A DNA stretch of 64,000 nucleotides from Nitrosomonas sp. Nm51 (GCF_900111165.1 NZ_FOGH01000002.1:1-64000), one strand, 5' to 3'; counted from the stretch's first letter, positions 52,198 through 61,770 are shown. Translations and numbers: made by a program. The notes: generated from the sequence alone by a model not told the origin.

Positions 52198-52514
52198 TTT
52201 ACACTCCTCTTTTGCGATAGAGATGGCATGTCAGTGATCGATATGACCCGGTATTCAAGATCTGGATCAGATCGGTTTTTATGTGAATCGGTTGTAATGG
52301 TGTCCGGCTATCAGTCAACAATCTGTCACAACGTGCAAGATTAACAGATTGCCGCCATTGCGTCTTCGCGAATGGGTGAATGGCCGAGTGAGTTCGGCGT
52401 GTAAAAGACACAGGATATCCTGTAGATAATGCTTGACGGAAACGGACAGGATGGGTTTTACTTGGAGTTTTAATAAAAAAATGTTTTAAGCAAACGTCGA
52501 GGGGAGAAAACATT
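52198..52514. promoter_or_regulatory. Divergent intergenic region with a candidate promoter for the 24-codon ORF
   Basis: The spacer holds the palindrome CAGGATATCCTG (52411-52422) and, just right of it, TTGACG (52433-52438) followed after 18 bases by TTTACT (52457-52462), a plausible sigma-70 pair reading toward the small membrane peptide. The hydrolase promoter should lie left of it. No other gene is seen. Confidence 0.3.
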
Positions 52515-52589
52515 ATGAAAAAATTAGTAATTATTGCGTTGTGTATTTTTATTCCGGGTTACATTTACTTGATGATCAAATACTTCTAA
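52515..52589 (+). CDS. 24-residue single-span membrane peptide
   Basis: The frame MKKLVIIALCIFIPGYIYLM then IKYF follows a strong GAGGGGAG ribosome site with eight-base spacing. A lysine pair at the N-terminus and a 17-residue hydrophobic helix with a central Pro-Gly predict a membrane peptide. The size and pattern resemble small stress-related or regulatory membrane proteins, or a toxin-like peptide, but there is no recognised family. It is isolated between divergent/convergent neighbours. Confidence 0.6.
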   Translation: MKKLVIIALCIFIPGYIYLMIKYF

Positions 52590-52753
52590 TGATAGTCAGG
52601 TAAAACTGTTGCACTAGTCCGGAAGGAGCCGCACGCCGCTGCCGGAACGTTGGTTGAGTTGAGTCGATTAATATCCATGATCGTAAATGGCGTGCTGACT
52701 AGCCAACCAGTCAGGTTGGTTCTTATTCCGGTACGGTCAGCGGTTCTGCCAGA

Positions 52754-53137
52754 TTAATCGCCACAATACGCGGTAACCTGGATTTCGATTTTCATTCTGG
52801 GGTCGGACAAACCCGCTGTCAGCATCATTGCCGAAGGCCGGACATCACCAAAATATTTGCGCGTAACTGGAAAGCATTTGGGAAAGTCCTCGACATTCGG
52901 TAACACATAAGTTACGCGCACGACATCCTTTATACTGCTCCCGGCCTCGCGCAAAGCGGCATCGATATTTTGGAAGCACTGCTCGGTTTGCTCCAGCAAG
53001 TCGCCGGATATGGTCATTGTGCTGTAGTCAAACCCTGTGGTGCCGGATACCATGACCCAGTCGCCGGCCCGCACGGCCCGGGAGTAACCGATTTCCTGTT
53101 CGAACGTGGAGCCGGAACTGATGCGTTGACGCGCCAT
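52754..53137 (-). CDS. RidA/YjgF family protein
   Basis: A 127-residue RidA-family protein. The family hydrolyses reactive enamines/imines formed by PLP enzymes such as IlvA. Conserved phrases are SGTTGFDYSTMTISGDLLEQTEQCFQNI and VRVTYVLPNVEDF, with a C-terminal RMKIEIQVTAY carrying the conserved Glu. AAAGGAG precedes the ATG. It is of the subgroup with GSTFEQEIGYSRAVRAGDWV at the N-terminus; the exact substrate is uncertain. It is divergent from sbcB. Confidence 0.87.
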   Translation of the reverse strand: MARQRISSGSTFEQEIGYSRAVRAGDWVMVSGTTGFDYSTMTISGDLLEQTEQCFQNIDAALREAGSSIKDVVRVTYVLPNVEDFPKCFPVTRKYFGDVRPSAMMLTAGLSDPRMKIEIQVTAYCGD

Positions 53138-53239
53138 AATAAGCTTCTCCTTTAATACGTTTTGGAAAGTGTCACTATAATGTGATTGGCGCAGGATTTC
53201 AAAACAGTTTCGATGAGTAACAAACGGAAAGACCTGTCA

Positions 53240-54715
53240 ATGACGACAACGCTGTACTGGCATGATTACGAGACATTCGGTGCAAATCCCAGAGCTGATC
53301 GGCCTGCTCAGTTTGCCGGCGTGCGCACCGATGAAGCGCTCAATGAAATAGGTAAACCGCTGGTGATTTATTGCAAGCCGCCACGCGATATTCTGCCGCA
53401 GCCCGCCGCCTGTCTGATTACCGGTATTACACCGCAGCTGACTGATACGCAGGGCCTGCCCGAGTCCGAATTCATTGATAAAATTCACACCGAACTGGTG
53501 CGGCCCGGTACCTGCGGTAGCGGATACAATACCTTGCGTTTCGACGATGAAGTTACGCGGCATACGCTCTACCGGAACTTTTTCGATCCGTACGCGCGTG
53601 AATGGCAGAATGGCAATACGCGCTGGGACATTATCGACCTGGTGCGCATGACATATGCGCTGCGTCCGTCAGGAATAGAGTGGCCGCAACGCGAAGCGCA
53701 ACAGGAAAAACAGACTGAACATGATGTAGTGAACCTGGTGCCGAGTTTTCGGCTTGAAGATCTGACAGCGGCAAATGGCATTATGCATGGCGCCGCACAT
53801 GACGCCTTATCCGATGTGCGCGCCACAATCGGTCTGGCCAGATTGCTGCATAACCGTCAGCCGCGTCTGTATCACTGGCTTTTCCAGTTGCGCTACAAAC
53901 GCCGTGCAGTTGAATTGCTCGATGTGGCGCGGCATACGCCGGTGGTTCACAGTTCACGCATGTATCCGGCAAAAACCGGCTGCACTACGCTGGTTATGCC
54001 GCTCGCCGTTGAAACGGACAATCAGAACAGCTTTCTGGTTTACGATTTACGCCACGATCCTGAAGAATTTCTGGATCTCGATATTGCAGCATTGAGCCAG
54101 CTGCTGTTTACACGCACGGGAGATCTTCCCGATGGTGCCAGGCGCCTACCGGTCAAGTCGGTAAAAGTCAATAAATGTCCAGCGCTGGCACCGCGCAATA
54201 CGCTGAATGCACAGGCGGCTGAACATATTGAAATCGATCTCGGCAGCTGTCAGCGGCATTGGCAAAAACTTGCCGGCCACTGTGCGCAAACCGATTTTGC
54301 GCAGCGGATCGCGCTTGCCTATGGCAGCAAAACATATGAATTAACTGGTGATGTCGATTTGGCGCTGTATGACGGATTCATCGATCAGGCCGACGTGCCG
54401 CTGCTTGCACAAATCCGGCGTTCCTCGCCGCAGGAGCTGGCCCAGGCGCGGTTCGATTTTCATGACCGGCGGTTGCCGGAATTGCTGTTTCGTTACCGTG
54501 CCCGCAACTGGCCCGCTACATTGTCACTCGAAGATACGCAACGGTGGCAACGACTACGCCGCCAGCGATTGCTGCAGACGCCGGGCAATGATTTGACGCT
54601 GGATGCGTACCGCGCGCAGATAGCCAGTTTACGTCATGACAATGCTGATAATGTGAAAGCGCTGGAAATACTCGATGCATTGTCGCGCTGGGGTAACGAC
54701 CTGATGAATTTTTGA
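53240..54715 (+). CDS. sbcB: Exodeoxyribonuclease I
   Basis: A 491-residue single-strand 3'-5' exonuclease of recombination and mismatch repair. The start at ATG 53240 places TLYWHDYETFG (metal-binding Asp and Glu) at the N-terminus as in the family; in-frame ATG 53213 is an alternative. The third motif HDALSDVRATIGLARLL completes DEDDh. The SH3-like and C-terminal domains follow (VKSVKVNKCPALAPRNTL). Confidence 0.93.
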   Translation: MTTTLYWHDYETFGANPRADRPAQFAGVRTDEALNEIGKPLVIYCKPPRDILPQPAACLITGITPQLTDTQGLPESEFIDKIHTELVRPGTCGSGYNTLRFDDEVTRHTLYRNFFDPYAREWQNGNTRWDIIDLVRMTYALRPSGIEWPQREAQQEKQTEHDVVNLVPSFRLEDLTAANGIMHGAAHDALSDVRATIGLARLLHNRQPRLYHWLFQLRYKRRAVELLDVARHTPVVHSSRMYPAKTGCTTLVMPLAVETDNQNSFLVYDLRHDPEEFLDLDIAALSQLLFTRTGDLPDGARRLPVKSVKVNKCPALAPRNTLNAQAAEHIEIDLGSCQRHWQKLAGHCAQTDFAQRIALAYGSKTYELTGDVDLALYDGFIDQADVPLLAQIRRSSPQELAQARFDFHDRRLPELLFRYRARNWPATLSLEDTQRWQRLRRQRLLQTPGNDLTLDAYRAQIASLRHDNADNVKALEILDALSRWGNDLMNF

Positions 54716-54805
54716 TCATGCCGTGTCATGCTAAAATCTGTAACTTAAAATTTACGCGTTGTTAAAATAAATAAACCTGATTCCTTGCGATTGTTCCAGG
54801 CGGTT

Positions 54806-56317
54806 ATGAAAAAAAATTATCTAGAAAGCATTCTGACAGCACAAGTGTATGATGTAGCGAATGAAACGCCGTTGGAAAATATTCCCAATCTGTCTGGGCG
54901 CATTCACAATCAGGTGCTGCTCAAGCGCGAAGACCTGCAGCAGGTGTTTTCATTCAAACTGCGTGGCGCTTACAACAAAATGCTCAAATTATCACCGGAA
55001 GTGCGTAACCGCGGCGTAGTGGCGGCTTCCGCGGGCAATCATGCGCAAGGTGTAGCGTTGGCGGCGAAAAAACTCGGTTGCAGCGCAACCATTGTGATGC
55101 CGGTGACGACGCCGCAGATAAAAGTGCAGGCCGTAATGATGCGCGGCGCCACAGTGGTGCTGTATGGCGATTCTTACAACGATGCCTATGATCATGCAGT
55201 AAAATTGACTGAATCGCAACAGGCGACGTTTATTCATCCGTACGACGATCCGGATGTGATCGCCGGCCAAGGCACTATCGGCATGGAAATCCTGCGCCAG
55301 CATACCGGAAGAATTCATGCGATTTTTGTACCGGTGGGCGGCGGCGGATTGATAGCAGGTATTGCAGCCTATGCCAAAAGGCTGTATCCGGAAACCAAAA
55401 TCATCGGTGTGGAGCCGGTCGATGCCAATGCGTTGTATCGTTCCTTGCAAAGTGGGCGCCGCGTCAGGCTCACACAGGTCGGATTGTTTGCCGACGGTGT
55501 TGCTGTCAAACAGATTGGCAAAGAAACGTTCCGTTTGTGCCGTGAATTTGTCGACGAGGTGATACTGGTCGATACCGATGCAATCTGTGCAGCGATCAAG
55601 GATGTGTTCGAGGATACGCGCAGTATTCTCGAGCCGTCCGGTGCGTTGTCGATCGCCGGTTTGAAGGCGTATGTCGAACGCGAAAATATTTTGCATGAAA
55701 CTCTGATTGGCATTGCAACGGGTGCCAATATGAATTTCGACCGCTTGCGCCACATATCCGAGCGTGCGGAAATCGGTGAGCATCGCGAAGCCGTGATGGC
55801 GGTCACCATTCCGGAAAAGCCGGGAAGTTTTAAGAAATTTTGCAATTTACTGGGCGCAAAAAGCATTACCGAATTTAATTACCGTTACGCCGATGCCATT
55901 GAAGCGCATGTGTTTGTCGGCGTTTCGGTACGTAACCGCGAGGAAACCGAGAAATTGATTGCGGATTTGCAGAAAAGCGGGCTGAACACTGAAGATATGA
56001 GCAACAACGAAATGGCAAAGCTGCATATCCGCCATCTGGTTGGCGGTCATGCGCCTGAAATCGAAAATGAGATACTGTACCGGTTCGAGTTTCCGGACCG
56101 GCCCGGCGCGCTGATGGATTTTTTGGATGCCATGAGTCATAACTGGAACATCAGCCTGTTTCATTACCGTAATCACGGCGCCGATTACGGGCGTGTACTG
56201 ATCGGCATCCAGGTGCCGCCAGAAGAAAAATCCGATTTCAAGGCATTTCTTGATCAACTTGGTTACCGTTACTGGGACGAGAGTAAAAACCCGGCGTATA
56301 AGCTGTTTCTGGGCTAA
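54806..56317 (+). CDS. ilvA: Threonine dehydratase, biosynthetic
   Basis: The 503-residue PLP enzyme that deaminates threonine to 2-oxobutyrate for isoleucine synthesis. The PLP lysine lies in QVFSFKLRGAYNKM. The phosphate loop PVGGGGLIAG and the substrate loop ASAGNHAQGVALAA are present. Two ACT-like regulatory segments (about 330-500; PEKPGSFKKFC and FPDRPGALMDFLDAM) give isoleucine inhibition. The start at ATG 54806 matches the family. The next gene begins 37 bases later. Confidence 0.95.
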   Translation: MKKNYLESILTAQVYDVANETPLENIPNLSGRIHNQVLLKREDLQQVFSFKLRGAYNKMLKLSPEVRNRGVVAASAGNHAQGVALAAKKLGCSATIVMPVTTPQIKVQAVMMRGATVVLYGDSYNDAYDHAVKLTESQQATFIHPYDDPDVIAGQGTIGMEILRQHTGRIHAIFVPVGGGGLIAGIAAYAKRLYPETKIIGVEPVDANALYRSLQSGRRVRLTQVGLFADGVAVKQIGKETFRLCREFVDEVILVDTDAICAAIKDVFEDTRSILEPSGALSIAGLKAYVERENILHETLIGIATGANMNFDRLRHISERAEIGEHREAVMAVTIPEKPGSFKKFCNLLGAKSITEFNYRYADAIEAHVFVGVSVRNREETEKLIADLQKSGLNTEDMSNNEMAKLHIRHLVGGHAPEIENEILYRFEFPDRPGALMDFLDAMSHNWNISLFHYRNHGADYGRVLIGIQVPPEEKSDFKAFLDQLGYRYWDESKNPAYKLFLG

Positions 56318-56354
56318 AAATTACATATCATGAATTAGATGGGAGAGTCATACA

Positions 56355-57401
56355 ATGAATGAATATATTGCGGAGTTACCGGATTTGTTTTCCGTAGGTG
56401 CGCTGGTTGAAAGAAGCTGGCTGGAAATTGCGCTAATTGTGACGCCGACGATTCTCCTGATTTTTGTATTGTTCGGCTATATTTCTTTTGTCAAAACCAA
56501 GTTTTTACAATGGACGATCTATACAGCCTGCCTGGTGCTTGCCGTGATTTACATGCCTTATGAGTTAATGCGGCAGTCGACGGAAATGTCCAGGGCGCAG
56601 GCGAATGTGGATGAAATGCATAGCACGCTGCAGGAATTTCTCGACACGGCCAATCTGGGCTATATGAGCAGTCTGAACAACGAGGCGGTGGCCGCCGAGG
56701 TGCTCGATGAACTGGTCGACGGCCTGGGTGCGCGTGAAAAGAAAGAATTAATCGTGATTTCCTGGCTCATGGCGGAAAACGAGAAACAGGCGCTCGGCCA
56801 GATTGATGACAAACAGAGACTGCTGGCCGATGCAATTAAAACGAGTGTGAGCACAGCGAAAAGCGAGATTATCGATTCCAGAGCGCCCGTGGAGAAGATT
56901 TCCAGTGACGTTGTCAAGCGGCTTGAAACGGATGTCAATCATTTACTGGAAGAAAAAATGAATGGATTCAAGCAGGAAATTGATAACACACTAGACAGTT
57001 TCGAGAGCGGCATCAATACCTTTATCCACACCGAATTGGAAACCTATAAAGAAAAGCTTGCCGAAATTACTCAACAGAACGTCGAGGAACTCAGGGATTA
57101 TTCCAGCAAGGCCAGTCAGTCAATCGCCCGTCATGTCAAACGGATCAACCAGGAATCCCTGCAAAGGCTGGATGAAACCCAGGTCAGCCTTGACGGTATT
57201 GGCGCAGCGATCGGTAATATCGATCTGCAGGCTGTGATCAATCAGATTGTACAGCTTTCCGCCAAGCTGGAAACTGCGCAGAAAAAAAATGATATTCTGT
57301 TCGAATATAGCGAGTGCATGCGGTCGACGGGCATGCTAGATCTCGGCGGCAAGAAAGGCGAATGCAAGGCAGCGCTGGAAAGCGCGCTGGCTGGTTTGTA
57401 G
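56355..57401 (+). CDS. Membrane-anchored coiled-coil protein of unknown function
   Basis: A 348-residue protein not recognised. Two TM helices (about 24-46 and 53-70) are followed by a long, highly charged helical region (75-330) with heptad-like Leu/Ile spacing, such as VKRLETDVNHLLEEKMNGFKQ and LETYKEKLAEITQQNVEELR. Two cysteines sit near the end (YSECMRS, KGECKA). GATGGGAGAG is placed upstream of the ATG. It could be a cell-envelope or septum-associated protein, or resemble methyl-accepting-like coiled coils without their signature. It may be co-transcribed with ilvA. Confidence 0.7.
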   Translation: MNEYIAELPDLFSVGALVERSWLEIALIVTPTILLIFVLFGYISFVKTKFLQWTIYTACLVLAVIYMPYELMRQSTEMSRAQANVDEMHSTLQEFLDTANLGYMSSLNNEAVAAEVLDELVDGLGAREKKELIVISWLMAENEKQALGQIDDKQRLLADAIKTSVSTAKSEIIDSRAPVEKISSDVVKRLETDVNHLLEEKMNGFKQEIDNTLDSFESGINTFIHTELETYKEKLAEITQQNVEELRDYSSKASQSIARHVKRINQESLQRLDETQVSLDGIGAAIGNIDLQAVINQIVQLSAKLETAQKKNDILFEYSECMRSTGMLDLGGKKGECKAALESALAGL

Positions 57402-58315
57402 GCTTGCCCGGCTGTACAGCGTGACAACCGGCTTTTGTTCGGGTATGGCAACATTCTGCCAGTGCAGCGTGTCCTGAATGGCCGTTGCTAATGAGGTTGC
57501 GTTGCCTGGTTCACCATGCACCACGAATGTTCGGGCTGGTGTTTTTAAAATGGCCTAGCCAGTCCAGCAGCGCTTTCTGGTCAGCGTGCGCGGACAATCC
57601 GCCGATGGTGTAGATTTCTGCCCTGACGACGATGTCCCGGCCAAAAATTTTGACAACCCGGGCGCCGTCAACGAGCCTTCGGCCGAGTGTTCTGGCGGCC
57701 TGGAATCCGGTAATGATGATGCTGCATTCCGGCCGGTTAAAATTATATTTGAGATGATGCTTGATGCGGCTGGCATCGCACATGCCGCTTGCGGAGATGA
57801 TAATCGCACCTGCTGGATCGTGTTCAGCCGCATCGATTCCTCGGCATCCTGAATAAACCGGATACGCGGTATTGTAATTGACGCTGCGCAATTGTTTGAG
57901 AAAATTCTCAGTTTGCGCCACGGTGTACAACGGTGCGTATTCCTGCAACGCGCTGTTCGAGCGATTCCGGCTGCGCCGGGTTTTGTTGCGCTATTCGGTT
58001 TCCTTCTCCTGAATATGGGCGCTGCCCTTGAGTATTGCATGCAGTAAATCGATGGTCGCCGAGGTGGTGTAAACAGGCCCACTGAATCCCCAAGCGCTCA
58101 ATCGCGGCAGTAGACCGGAGTGATCGATGTGCGCGTGCGCGAGCAATACGCAATCAATAGTTTCCGGGTCAAAATTAAACGCTGTGCGGATTTTTTGTCC
58201 GCTTCGCGTCCGTCCTGAAACATGCCGCAATCGACGAGTATGCGCCAATCTTCGTTTCCAACAGGTAGCAGGAGCCGGTAACTTTTCCCGCAGCGCCAAG
58301 AAATGTCAATTGCAT
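57402..58315 (-). pseudogene. MBL-fold beta-CASP nuclease, broken by frameshifts and an internal deletion
   Basis: Pieces of one metallo-beta-lactamase/beta-CASP RNA-processing exonuclease lie in order but in different frames. MQLTFLGAAGKVTGSCYLLE starts at 58315. TIDCVLLAHAHIDHSGLLPR (metal-binding His/Asp) and HIQEKETE come next, then TENFLKQLRSVNYN. IIISASGMCDASRIKHHLKY and YTIGGLSAHADQKALLDWLG follow, and last VVHGEPGN...LHWQNVAIPEQKPVVTLY. About 500 bases expected between the second and third blocks are missing. Its ATG overlaps the bioA stop (ATGCAATTGA), so it was once coupled to bioA. Non-functional. Confidence 0.85.
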
Positions 58316-59658
58316 ACGGTATCCAGTATCTTTAGCGTACCGGTGACGAGCAGGTCGATTTCATCTTCGGTGATAATATACGGCGGCATGAAATACACCG
58401 TATTGCCCAGCGGGCGCAACAGCAGGCGCTGCTTCAGGCCGGCCTGGAAAAACTGCTGTGAAAACTGCAAGTCATCTGTTTCCACTTCAAACGCCCAGAT
58501 CATGCCGCAATTGCGGAAATTGCTGACTTTTGGATGCGAAGACAGTGTTGTGGCGGCATTGTTGAGATGGGTTGCCCTGGCTTTGTTGGCTGCAAGTATA
58601 TTGTCCTGTTCAAAAATGTCGAGCACCGCCAACGCCGCGCGGCAGGCCAGCGCATTGCCGGTATGCGTGTGCGAGTGCAGGAACGCATGCGCAGGCGTGT
58701 CGCCGTAGAAGTTCTGGTAAATGGTGTCAGTCGTCAGCACCACGGAAATCGGCAGATAACCACTGCTGAGCCCTTTTGCCAGGCACAGAAAATCGGGTGT
58801 GATACCGGCCTGTTCGCACGCAAACATGGTGCCGGTACGGCCGAAACCGACCGCGATCTCATCGGCAATTAGATGCACCTGATATTTGTCGCAGATTTCC
58901 CGCGCGCGTTTGAGATAGACTGGGTGATACATGCCCATACCCATCGCACCCTGAATCAGCGGTTCGATAATCAGCGCAGCGGTTTTGGCATGGTGTTGCG
59001 CCAGATGCGCTTGGAGCGCGTCGGCGGCGCGCAGCGCGTAATCTTCGGCCGATTCGCCTTCATCGGCAAAACGCCAGTCCGGCGTCATCACGTGTGCGCA
59101 CGGACGCAGCAATGGCGCATAGGTTTTTTTGAAAATCGCCACATCGGTGACCGACAGCGCGCCCAGCGTCTCGCCGTGATAATCGTTTTGCAGACTGACA
59201 AATTGCGTCTTGTCGGGTTTTCCGGCCAGCTGCCAATAGTGAAAGCTCATTTTCAACGCAATTTCGGTTGCCGAAGCGCCGTCGCTGGCGTAAAAACAGT
59301 GACCGAGATCGCCGGGCGTAATAGCTTTCAACCGTTCGGACAGCGCGATTACTGGTTCATGCGTGAACCCGGCGAGCATGACATGCTCGACTTTTTCCAG
59401 CTGGTCGTTAATCGCTGCGTTTATGCGCGGATTGGCGTGCCCGAACAGGTTCACCCACCAGGAGCCGATCGCGTCCAGGTAGCCGTTGCCGTCCGCATCG
59501 TACAGCCACACGCCGCTGCCGCGCACAATCGGCACTAATGGAAACGTTTCATGCGACTTCATCTGCGTACACGGATGCCAGACGGATTGCAGACTGCGCT
59601 GCTGGAAGGGAGAAACTGCTGAAGCAGTGGATTCGGGCGCGGGATTTGTGATGGACAT
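58306..59658 (-). CDS. bioA: Adenosylmethionine-8-amino-7-oxononanoate aminotransferase
   Basis: A 450-residue class III PLP aminotransferase of biotin synthesis, using S-adenosylmethionine as amino donor to make 7,8-diaminopelargonate. Typical phrases are VWHPCTQMKSHETFPLVPIV, SWWVNLFGHANPRIN, YASDGASATEIALKMSFHYW and HGETLGALSVTD. The PLP-Asp segment is LIADEIAVGFGRTGTMFACE, and the Schiff-base lysine is in CLAKGLSSGYLPIS. ATG 59658 was chosen because the 35 upstream codons are not family-like. No other bio gene is in the window. Confidence 0.95.
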   Translation of the reverse strand: MSITNPAPESTASAVSPFQQRSLQSVWHPCTQMKSHETFPLVPIVRGSGVWLYDADGNGYLDAIGSWWVNLFGHANPRINAAINDQLEKVEHVMLAGFTHEPVIALSERLKAITPGDLGHCFYASDGASATEIALKMSFHYWQLAGKPDKTQFVSLQNDYHGETLGALSVTDVAIFKKTYAPLLRPCAHVMTPDWRFADEGESAEDYALRAADALQAHLAQHHAKTAALIIEPLIQGAMGMGMYHPVYLKRAREICDKYQVHLIADEIAVGFGRTGTMFACEQAGITPDFLCLAKGLSSGYLPISVVLTTDTIYQNFYGDTPAHAFLHSHTHTGNALACRAALAVLDIFEQDNILAANKARATHLNNAATTLSSHPKVSNFRNCGMIWAFEVETDDLQFSQQFFQAGLKQRLLLRPLGNTVYFMPPYIITEDEIDLLVTGTLKILDTVCN

Positions 59659-59845
59659 AGGCGGATTTTTTGAGTGAATAAAGTTAAGATCAGTTGAATC
59701 AATCACGCGATAGTAAACTGAATCAGACGCAGTTTCCAGTTCGGTTGATTGCTGAACGGGCAATTCAGATAGCCTCTGGATCCAGGTTTGATAGATTTAT
59801 GTGTATACTTGTGCAACAGAATGCACATGAAATGAGGCTTTTTCG

Positions 59846-60040
59846 AATGCGCACCAATATTGTTATTGACGATGAATTGATGAATGACGCCATGCGTTTG
59901 ACGGCGCGAAAACCAAACGCGAGGCGGTCGAGCTTGCGCTCAAATCATTAATTCTGCTTGAAAGCCAAAAGAAGATTAAGCATTTCCGCGGGAAATTAAA
60001 GTGGGAAGGCAATCTGGAAGCGCTGAGGACTGATCATTGA
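59846..60040 (+). pseudogene. vapB: VapB-type antitoxin remnant, frameshifted
   Basis: The N-terminus MRTNIVIDDELMNDAMRLT is intact VapB (ribbon-helix-helix). One base is missing after LT (near 59899-59903), so the rest, AKTKREAVELALKSLILLES and KHFRGKLKWEGNLEALRTDH, lies in another frame and stops at 60040. It overlaps the start of the vapC remnant, as in an operon. GTATAC at 59803-59808 upstream is a possible operator half-site. Confidence 0.8.
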
Positions 60041-60430
60041 TTTTCGCCGGTTCCAGTGTCTGGATTGATTTTTTCAATGGGAAGGATACGCCGGAAACCA
60101 AAAAAACTGGATACACTCCCGGGTGCTTTTCCGATTTACGTTGGCGGCATCGTTTTGACGGAAGTATTGCAAGGTTTCAAAAACAGCCGGGACTTCAGTG
60201 CAACCAGAGGTTATTAACTGCTCTGGCTATTATAAATGTGCTTGGCACGTTCATAGCGATCAAAAGCGCAGAATACTTACGTACTTTGAGAAAAAAAGAA
60301 TTACCGTCAGAAAGGCGGTAGATGTCATTATTGCGGCATTTTGCATTGAACGTCGTCTGCCGCTTCTTCATGCCAACAGGGATTTCGATTCTGCCGTCTG
60401 GGCGATCCAGAGTAAATGTGTCATATGTTT
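60037..60430 (+). pseudogene. vapC: VapC-type PIN-domain toxin remnant, multiply frameshifted
   Basis: Segments of a PIN ribonuclease appear in order across three frames. SSVWIDFFNGKDTPETKK holds the first acidic residue. GGIVLTEVLQGFKNSRDF holds the conserved Glu, then INVLGTFIAIKSAEYLRTLR, and last ITVRKAVDVIIAAFCIERRL with PLLHANRDFD, the last acids. At least two or three frameshifts are present, so no toxin can be made. The recognisable end lies around 60430. Confidence 0.8.
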
Positions 60431-60444
60431 TGAAGGAGCAAAAA

Positions 60445-61468
60445 ATGAAACGAATCGTAATCTGTTTTGACGGCACCTGGAGCAAGCCTGCCGATGAAGG
60501 CTTTCCTGCTGAAGAACAGATTGAAACCAATGTAAGCAGGTTTTATAAATCCGTCAAAGAACTGGCATCTGATCATGTTAAGCAGGTCAAGTGGTATGAC
60601 GAAGGTGTTGGTACGAACTGGTATGACAAATTCCTGGGGGGGCGCATTTGGAACCGGTCTTGAATTCAATATCTTTCAAGGTTATGAATTCCTTGCCAGG
60701 GAGTATCAAGATGGTGACGAAATTTATATCGCTGGTTTCAGCCGCGGTGCTTATACGGCGCGAAGCCTGGTTGGCCTGATTAGGAACTGTGGTTTGATTG
60801 ATCCGAAATATCTTCCTGTCAATGCTGCAATTGCGTACGGTATTTATCGAACCAGAGGAGATAAACCCGATTCCCGCACTGCAGCGTTTTTTCGTTCAAA
60901 ATTCTCACGTCAGATTAAAATAAAGTTTCTGGGTGTCTGGGATACTGTCGGCGCATTGGGTATTCCGCTTGATATTATCCAGGAATTTAACCTGGAATTT
61001 TATGAATTCCATGATACCAAGCTCAGCAGTATTGTCGAAAACGCCTATCACGCGGTGGCGCTCGACGAGCACCGGAAACATTATGACGTGTCATTGTGGA
61101 GCCCGGATAAAATGCCGCAGCAGAAGATTGAACAACGCTGGTTTGTTGGATCTCATAGTGATGTTGGCGGCGGTCACAAAGATCGTGCATTATCGGATTT
61201 ATCGTTACGCTGGATGCAGGATAAGGCAGGCGCAGCCGGACTAGACCTTGATTATGCGCATGTTGGAAATGAGAACTACCTTGGTAGGCTAACGGATTCA
61301 TACAAGGAATTTCTAGGGGGCATCTATTCGCACAAATATGCCCGGAATTATCGGGCGGTCAATACCACTCAGTATGGAAACGAAACAATCGACGAATCTG
61401 TTAACAAAAGGCGCAAACAAGATCGAAACTATGAGCCTAGAAACAGCGGTTTGTTAGATAGTGATTGA
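60445..61468 (+). pseudogene. DUF2235 alpha/beta hydrolase, split by one extra G
   Basis: The first frame starts at ATG 60445 after AAGGAG and runs MKRIVICFDGTWSKPADEG to WYDKFLGG. A run of seven G (60637-60643) carries one G more than needed, and the frame ends at 60663. The second frame continues without other damage from AFGTGLEFNIFQGYEFLARE. It has the nucleophile elbow AGFSRGAYTARSL, the acid in FLGVWDTVGALG and the His region SHSDVGGGHKD, to a stop at 61468. DUF2235 proteins include type VI secretion phospholipase effectors. A single slip would restore a 340-residue protein, so this may be a phase-variable or recently broken gene, or a sequencing error. Confidence 0.75.
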
Positions 61469-61709
61469 GCTGGACGAGTTTGTTGGCTGGAATGAGCGGC
61501 AGTCAGTCTGTTTTCCTGATTTCAGGATAATCGATCCGGATGCCGCTCTCGGGCGCGCTTTTATCAGAGTTAAATACAAGAAAATATGGTTTTCCCTGTT
61601 AATCAACCCGCATAGACTACGGTGATTTGAACGGTTGGGCAACCGCATGGCAGCGCTAAGACCCGTATTTTACTCAGGTTTTCAATATTGCCGGAGTTGA
61701 GGGCTTCGA
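61469..61709. other. Spacer between the DUF2235 remnant and the tRNA terminator
   Basis: About 240 bases with no supportable gene and no strong repeat. It is probably decayed sequence belonging to the same disturbed patch. Confidence 0.4.
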
Positions 61710-61741
61710 GCCGAAAAAACACCATTGCCTTTCAAGGTGTT
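61710..61741 (-). terminator. Terminator of the tRNA-Ser gene
   Basis: On the minus strand AACACC and GGTGTT form a 6-bp stem around 12 bases, followed by TTTTC. It is placed 30 bases after the tRNA 3' end. Confidence 0.7.
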
Positions 61742-61770
61742 AGGCTGTTTTTCAGGGAACCGGATTGAAC

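Noticed and set aside
54992..55783. 263-codon minus-strand frame
   Set aside because: Antisense to ilvA and low-complexity in composition.
58873..59538. 221-codon plus-strand frame
   Set aside because: Antisense to bioA; shadow frame.
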